7,607 nucleotides of DNA from Anaerobacillus sp. (lineage in GTDB: Bacteria > Bacillota > Bacilli > Bacillales_H > Anaerobacillaceae): the NCBI GenBank assembly GCA_007120055.1, contig SKOL01000671.1, forward strand, positions 1 to 7,607, in the 5' to 3' direction. Positions within the stretch are counted from its first letter, which is position 1. Each line of letters begins with the position of its first letter. Below, piece after piece: positions 5,249-7,607 of this stretch. Below the pieces are notes generated by a model. The model was not told the origin of the DNA. It made no database searches and saw only the letters and a list, made by a program, of their open reading frames with translations. Both the position numbers and the translations under genes were made by a program.

Positions 5249-6097
5249 TTATTCACTTTTACTAGAAAGCCTTTGCAAGTGAATCGATAAGTAAACAGCT
5301 TCTGCATCAAAAACAGGTTTCTTTAATGATTGCTGCATCACTTTGATCACTTTCCATGCCAAATTATAGCACAGAGGATATTCTTTTTGCAACACCTTTC
5401 TTAATTCTATTGGTTCTTCTACTTTCTCTCCGCTTTTCACTCGTTCAATAGTAAAACGAAGATGACGTACTAGACGCATGTAATTTAAACTTTCTCTGTC
5501 AATTTCTACTTCTAGCGATTGTTCAATTACTTTAATAAGTTCGTGAATAAGCTGTGAATAACGGTTGATTTCAGAAATACTTTTAAAAGTAACAGCACTA
5601 TGAATATGAAGTGCAATAAACCCAATTTCTTCCTCAGGTAGTTTTACACTACTATGGTCATTGAGCATCGTCACAACTTCTTTTGCAATCGTGTACTCTT
5701 TTGGATACAGTGTCTTCGTTTCTTGTAAGAACGGATTTTTTAGTGCTAGTCCTTGTTGAATACGAGACATCGTAAAATAAATATGATCGGTTAGAGCAAT
5801 ATGAATGTGCTCGTTTAACTTACCATCTACTGACGTTTGAATATGGTGAATAATATCATTCATAAGTCCAATAAAGCTTTCCTCTATGAACGGAACTAAT
5901 TTTTTATACTGCTCCTGTTCTTTTTGATCCTTTAATATAAAAACTTTCTCAACATCATTTAATAGAATTTGATCGCCTTTCTTCTTTCCGAAGCCTATTC
6001 CTTTATGAATGACGACTGTTTCTTCTTCGTTTTTACCATCTGCAATAATAACATTATTATTAAGCACTTTATTAACCGTGAGCACACCTTCTCCCAT
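5249..6097 (-). CDS. glcT: Transcriptional antiterminator GlcT (BglG/LicT family)
   Basis: An RNA-binding protein of 282 residues that stabilises the RAT hairpin in the ptsG leader when glucose is being transported and prevents early termination. Residues 1 to about 58 are the RNA-binding CAT domain (opening MGEGVLTVNKVLNNNVIIAD, with GIGFGKK near 33-39). Two PTS regulatory domains follow. Their conserved histidines are His105 (ALTDHI) and His164 (ALHIHSA) in PRD1, and His212 (RLVRHLRF) and His273 (YLSIHL) in PRD2. When glucose is absent, EIICBA-Glc phosphorylates and inactivates GlcT. B. subtilis GlcT is close in length (about 285) and, as I recall it, in sequence. The start at 6097 is chosen because a strong ribosome site lies just before it. 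A 54-codon upstream extension in the same frame has no such site and crosses the promoter. ptsG, its target, lies directly downstream. Confidence 0.95.
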   Translation of the reverse strand: MGEGVLTVNKVLNNNVIIADGKNEEETVVIHKGIGFGKKKGDQILLNDVEKVFILKDQKEQEQYKKLVPFIEESFIGLMNDIIHHIQTSVDGKLNEHIHIALTDHIYFTMSRIQQGLALKNPFLQETKTLYPKEYTIAKEVVTMLNDHSSVKLPEEEIGFIALHIHSAVTFKSISEINRYSQLIHELIKVIEQSLEVEIDRESLNYMRLVRHLRFTIERVKSGEKVEEPIELRKVLQKEYPLCYNLAWKVIKVMQQSLKKPVFDAEAVYLSIHLQRLSSKSE

Positions 6098-6102
6098 ATA
6101 AT

Positions 6103-6112
6103 CCTCCTCCTT
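6103..6112 (-). promoter_or_regulatory. Ribosome binding site deciding the glcT start
   Basis: On the minus strand AAGGAGGAGG ends 5 nt before the ATG at 6097. This fixes the short form of GlcT, which begins at the first residue of the CAT domain. Confidence 0.9.
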
Positions 6113-6137
6113 CCCTAAAAAATAAATAAGTGGTTTA

Positions 6138-6166
6138 ATGTTATCTAAATTCAAAAACGTTGTCAA
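6138..6166 (-). promoter_or_regulatory. Sigma-A promoter of glcT
   Basis: On the minus strand a perfect -35 box TTGACA (6166-6161) is followed after 17 bp by TAACAT (6143-6138), a 4-of-6 match to the -10 consensus. The inferred start lies about 35 nt before the glcT start codon. No RAT or terminator is visible in this leader, so glcT itself should not need antitermination. Confidence 0.8.
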
Positions 6167-6169
6167 CTC

Positions 6170-6198
6170 TTGTCGAATACATGAAACACGTATATTAC
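6170..6198 (+). promoter_or_regulatory. Weak candidate promoter of the 62-aa gene
   Basis: TTGTCG (6170-6175) and TATTAC (6193-6198) are 17 bp apart on the plus strand, each matching 4 of 6 consensus bases. The -35 box would be only 4 bp from the -35 of the divergent glcT promoter, so the two would be back to back. Other AT-rich boxes nearer the gene are possible. Confidence 0.3.
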
Positions 6199-6258
6199 AG
6201 CGCTTCACGGTAGAAATTAATGTATATATTTTTTTCCATACGAATAGGGGGATGAACA

Positions 6259-6447
6259 ATGAAAATGAATGAACTAATGCAAGTGATTATGCTAGCACAA
6301 GATGCGAAAGAGGTTGGCTGGGATTTTGTCGTCGAAAATAACGAGTTAAAAGCGGTTGACGGAAATTTCGCCCACGATCCTGTCGTTTTTAAAAGTGAAG
6401 ATCAGCTCCTAGAATGGCTTGAAGATCAGTTTGATGCAGAAGCATAA
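6259..6447 (+). CDS. Small acidic hypothetical protein, 62 aa
   Basis: I do not recognise this protein. It is strongly acidic (15 Asp or Glu against 4 Lys and no Arg), has no membrane segment or signal peptide, and ends in an acidic helix-like stretch (LLEWLEDQFDAEA). The opening MNELMQVIMLAQDAKEVGWDF looks like an amphipathic helix. AGGGGG at 6246-6251 is 7 nt before the ATG at 6259. A second ATG two codons on is possible, giving 60 residues. The gene diverges from glcT over a shared control region and ends at a bidirectional terminator. It is an ordinary small cytosolic protein by appearance, and its function cannot be read from sequence or context. Confidence 0.75.
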   Translation: MKMNELMQVIMLAQDAKEVGWDFVVENNELKAVDGNFAHDPVVFKSEDQLLEWLEDQFDAEA

Positions 6448-6478
6448 TTCACGAGTTGTTTAACGTTAGGAGGAACTG

Positions 6479-6535
6479 AAAAATAAAAATCCTGCTAGTC
6501 GATAACAAAATATCAACTGCAGGGTTTTTATTTTT
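6479..6535. terminator. Bidirectional terminator between convergent genes
   Basis: Arms of 17 bases (6479-6495 and 6519-6535) pair at every position, with one G-U: AAAAATAAAAATCCTGC against GCAGGGTTTTTATTTTT. Inside, AGT and GATA (6497-6504) face TATC and ACT (6511-6518) around a 6-nt loop. It has an A run on the left and a T run on the right, so it works for the 62-aa gene on the plus strand and the protease gene on the minus strand. The right arm includes the last codons of the protease gene. Confidence 0.92.
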
Positions 6536-7322
6536 CATTCGCCCTATCTGGCAAGTGCTCTTTTACTATTTCAATCGGCACCGCAAGACCAACAGACCTC
6601 GTATCATATTGATTCGTACGGCGTTTTGCAAAAACGACTGCAACAACCTCTCCATCCATATTTATCACAGGACTACCACTATTCCCACGGTATATTGGAG
6701 CTGAAATAATCGTCAGATCACCCGTATCAAGTATTGCACCTTCATTAGCAATTTGCGTAAATGATAGCGGATTTCCGATAACATATATCGCTTCATCTTT
6801 CGTCGCATCACTTTGACTTAATGGAAGTTTTGGTAAATTTTCTCCGTCAACCTTTAAAAAGGCGATGTCAATATCCGGATAGCTACTAATGACTTCTCCT
6901 TCAAACAGTTCCCCTTTATAAAAGCCAACCATCAATTGGTTTTGCCCTTCAATTACATGATGATTCGTTACAATTAACCCGTCATCTGAAATAGCAAACC
7001 CAGTACCCCTTGAACGTTCTCCTTGCACCGTTACGACTGCTTCTTTGTAAACTTGAATATCCGCTTGTTGTGACAGGCGGTATGATGTTTGTAAAAAACG
7101 AAGCGCATCAATACTATATGTACTTAAAAATACTCCAACTACTTGAAAAACAAGCATTACCGCTATAACAATCGAAATAATTTTTACCCAATTTTTCTTT
7201 TTCTTTTTTTCAAATTGCTCGTCTTCGTCTTCTTCATTTTTATCAGGTAAAAAGTCTTCTGGCGAAGGTTCCCAATCGCGATCTATTAGTTCTTCATCTA
7301 ATTCGTCTTTATGGTCTTTCAT
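6528..7322 (-). CDS. Membrane-anchored trypsin-like serine protease (HtrA-like, no PDZ)
   Basis: A protein of 264 residues. Residues 1 to about 44 are a highly charged cytoplasmic tail (runs of Asp and Glu, then KKKKK), followed by one membrane segment (about 46-67), so the catalytic domain should face outside the cell. The trypsin-like domain spans about 90-255. Its triad is His122 (VTNHHVI), Asp152 (DIDIAFLKV) and Ser215 (RGNSGSPVI), all present. It resembles the protease part of HtrA/DegP proteins, but the chain stops after the protease domain with no room for a PDZ domain. Bacillus HtrA proteins are longer and carry PDZ. The nucleophile motif reads GNSGSP where GNSGGP is common. A role in quality control of exported proteins is a family-level guess. 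GGAGGGGG at 7326-7333 supports the start. Confidence 0.85.
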   Translation of the reverse strand: MKDHKDELDEELIDRDWEPSPEDFLPDKNEEDEDEQFEKKKKKNWVKIISIVIAVMLVFQVVGVFLSTYSIDALRFLQTSYRLSQQADIQVYKEAVVTVQGERSRGTGFAISDDGLIVTNHHVIEGQNQLMVGFYKGELFEGEVISSYPDIDIAFLKVDGENLPKLPLSQSDATKDEAIYVIGNPLSFTQIANEGAILDTGDLTIISAPIYRGNSGSPVINMDGEVVAVVFAKRRTNQYDTRSVGLAVPIEIVKEHLPDRANEK

Positions 7323-7356
7323 CTTCCCCCTCCAAAAGCCTAATGTATTTAGGATA

Positions 7357-7362
7357 ATTATA
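7357..7362 (-). promoter_or_regulatory. Candidate -10 box of the protease gene
   Basis: A perfect TATAAT on the minus strand lies 34 bp before the start codon and leaves room for the ribosome site. No good -35 box stands 16-18 bp upstream; TTGAAA is present but only 12 bp away. Initiation may need an activator, or this may be chance in AT-rich DNA. Confidence 0.35.
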
Positions 7363-7368
7363 ACTCAT

Positions 7369-7476
7369 TTTCAGTTTCAAGCCTAATTCTTATGTTAAGC
7401 TAATTTCATAATTACTTTAATTTAAGTAATCGCCAGCTTTTTTACGGAATTACACATAATAGCGATAAAACTGAAA
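7369..7476. repeat. Third large imperfect palindrome (108 bp)
   Basis: Four blocks face each other in order around a common centre: TTTCAGTTT (7369-7377) with AAACTGAAA (7468-7476), TTATGT (7390-7395) with ACATAA (7454-7459), AAGCT (7397-7401) with AGCTT (7435-7439), and ATTACTT (7411-7417) with AAGTAAT (7424-7430). It lies upstream of the protease gene and after the terminator of the next gene. The blocks are short and AT-rich, so chance plays a larger part here than for the other two palindromes. The inner repeat alone could be an operator. Confidence 0.4.
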
Positions 7477-7501
7477 TTATTTAAGTTTTTTAAATAGACC
7501 T

Positions 7502-7529
7502 AAAAAGAGGCTGATCAAATCAGCCCCTC
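7502..7529 (-). terminator. Rho-independent terminator of the gene at the right edge
   Basis: On the minus strand GAGGGGCTGAT (7529-7519) pairs with ATCAGCCTC (7515-7507) around a 3-nt loop with two bulged G, and is followed by TTTTTA. It starts 14 bases after the stop codon at 7544. Confidence 0.85.
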
Positions 7530-7543
7530 GGAACTCCTTTTAG

Positions 7544-7607
7544 TTATCCAATTGGATTACGAAAGTCCATGTCACCTACTGCTTCTTTGACAGGTTCCAT
7601 CATATTA
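7544..7607 (-). CDS. C-terminal fragment of an unidentified protein
   Basis: The reading frame enters from the right edge and ends ...EPVKEAVGDMDFRNPIG then TAA, about 20 residues in the window. The terminator placed directly after the stop supports a real gene end. The piece is too short to name a family. Confidence 0.6.
   Translation of the reverse strand, partial: NMMEPVKEAVGDMDFRNPIG

Noticed and set aside
6098..6259. A 54-codon N-terminal extension of GlcT
   Set aside because: It would cross the glcT promoter, lacks a ribosome site, and does not resemble the CAT domain; the strong site at 6103-6112 fixes the start at 6097.

Overview
The window looks like a chromosomal segment of a low-GC Firmicute of the Bacillaceae. 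The signs are AT-rich DNA, strong AGGAGG-type ribosome binding sites, sigma-A promoters with 17-bp spacers, a glcT-ptsG locus of the Bacillus subtilis kind, and an ABC-F protein very close to what I recall of B. subtilis YfmM. Sequence alone does not fix the species. Everything reads as core, vertically inherited material. I see no transposase, phage gene, tRNA, rRNA or CRISPR array.

Layout from left to right. The 3' end of one ABC-F ATPase gene (to 131) and its terminator are followed by about 290 bp without a gene, which holds a degenerate C-rich repeat with a roughly 20-bp rhythm. A near-perfect sigma-A promoter and a short structured leader precede a complete second ABC-F gene (562-2118, yfmM-like). 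A 107-bp imperfect palindrome separates that gene from a convergent small hypothetical gene (2299-2640, minus). Further right on the minus strand is the glucose PTS locus: glcT (5249-6097), a 336-bp regulatory gap, ptsG (2909-4912), an elaborate nested palindrome, and a terminator. A 62-codon acidic hypothetical gene (6259-6447, plus) diverges from glcT. It shares a bidirectional terminator with a convergent gene for a membrane-anchored trypsin-like protease (6528-7322, minus). The window closes with another large imperfect palindrome and the 3' end of an unidentified minus-strand gene.

How the genes work together. GlcT is an RNA-binding antiterminator. When glucose is present it should stabilise the RAT hairpin in the ptsG leader and stop the overlapping terminator from forming, so that PtsG (EIICBA-Glc) is made and glucose is imported and phosphorylated. 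The most notable feature is that the glcT-ptsG gap carries two nearly identical RAT elements (28 of 29 bases identical), each followed by a terminator-like hairpin. One lies 17 nt after the glcT stop codon and one lies in the ptsG leader, with a candidate promoter and a cre-like site between them. ptsH and ptsI do not follow ptsG here; a terminator does.

The other unexplained structures are three long intergenic palindromes of about 110-120 bp and the C-rich periodic repeat. No wholly new multi-gene system is visible.
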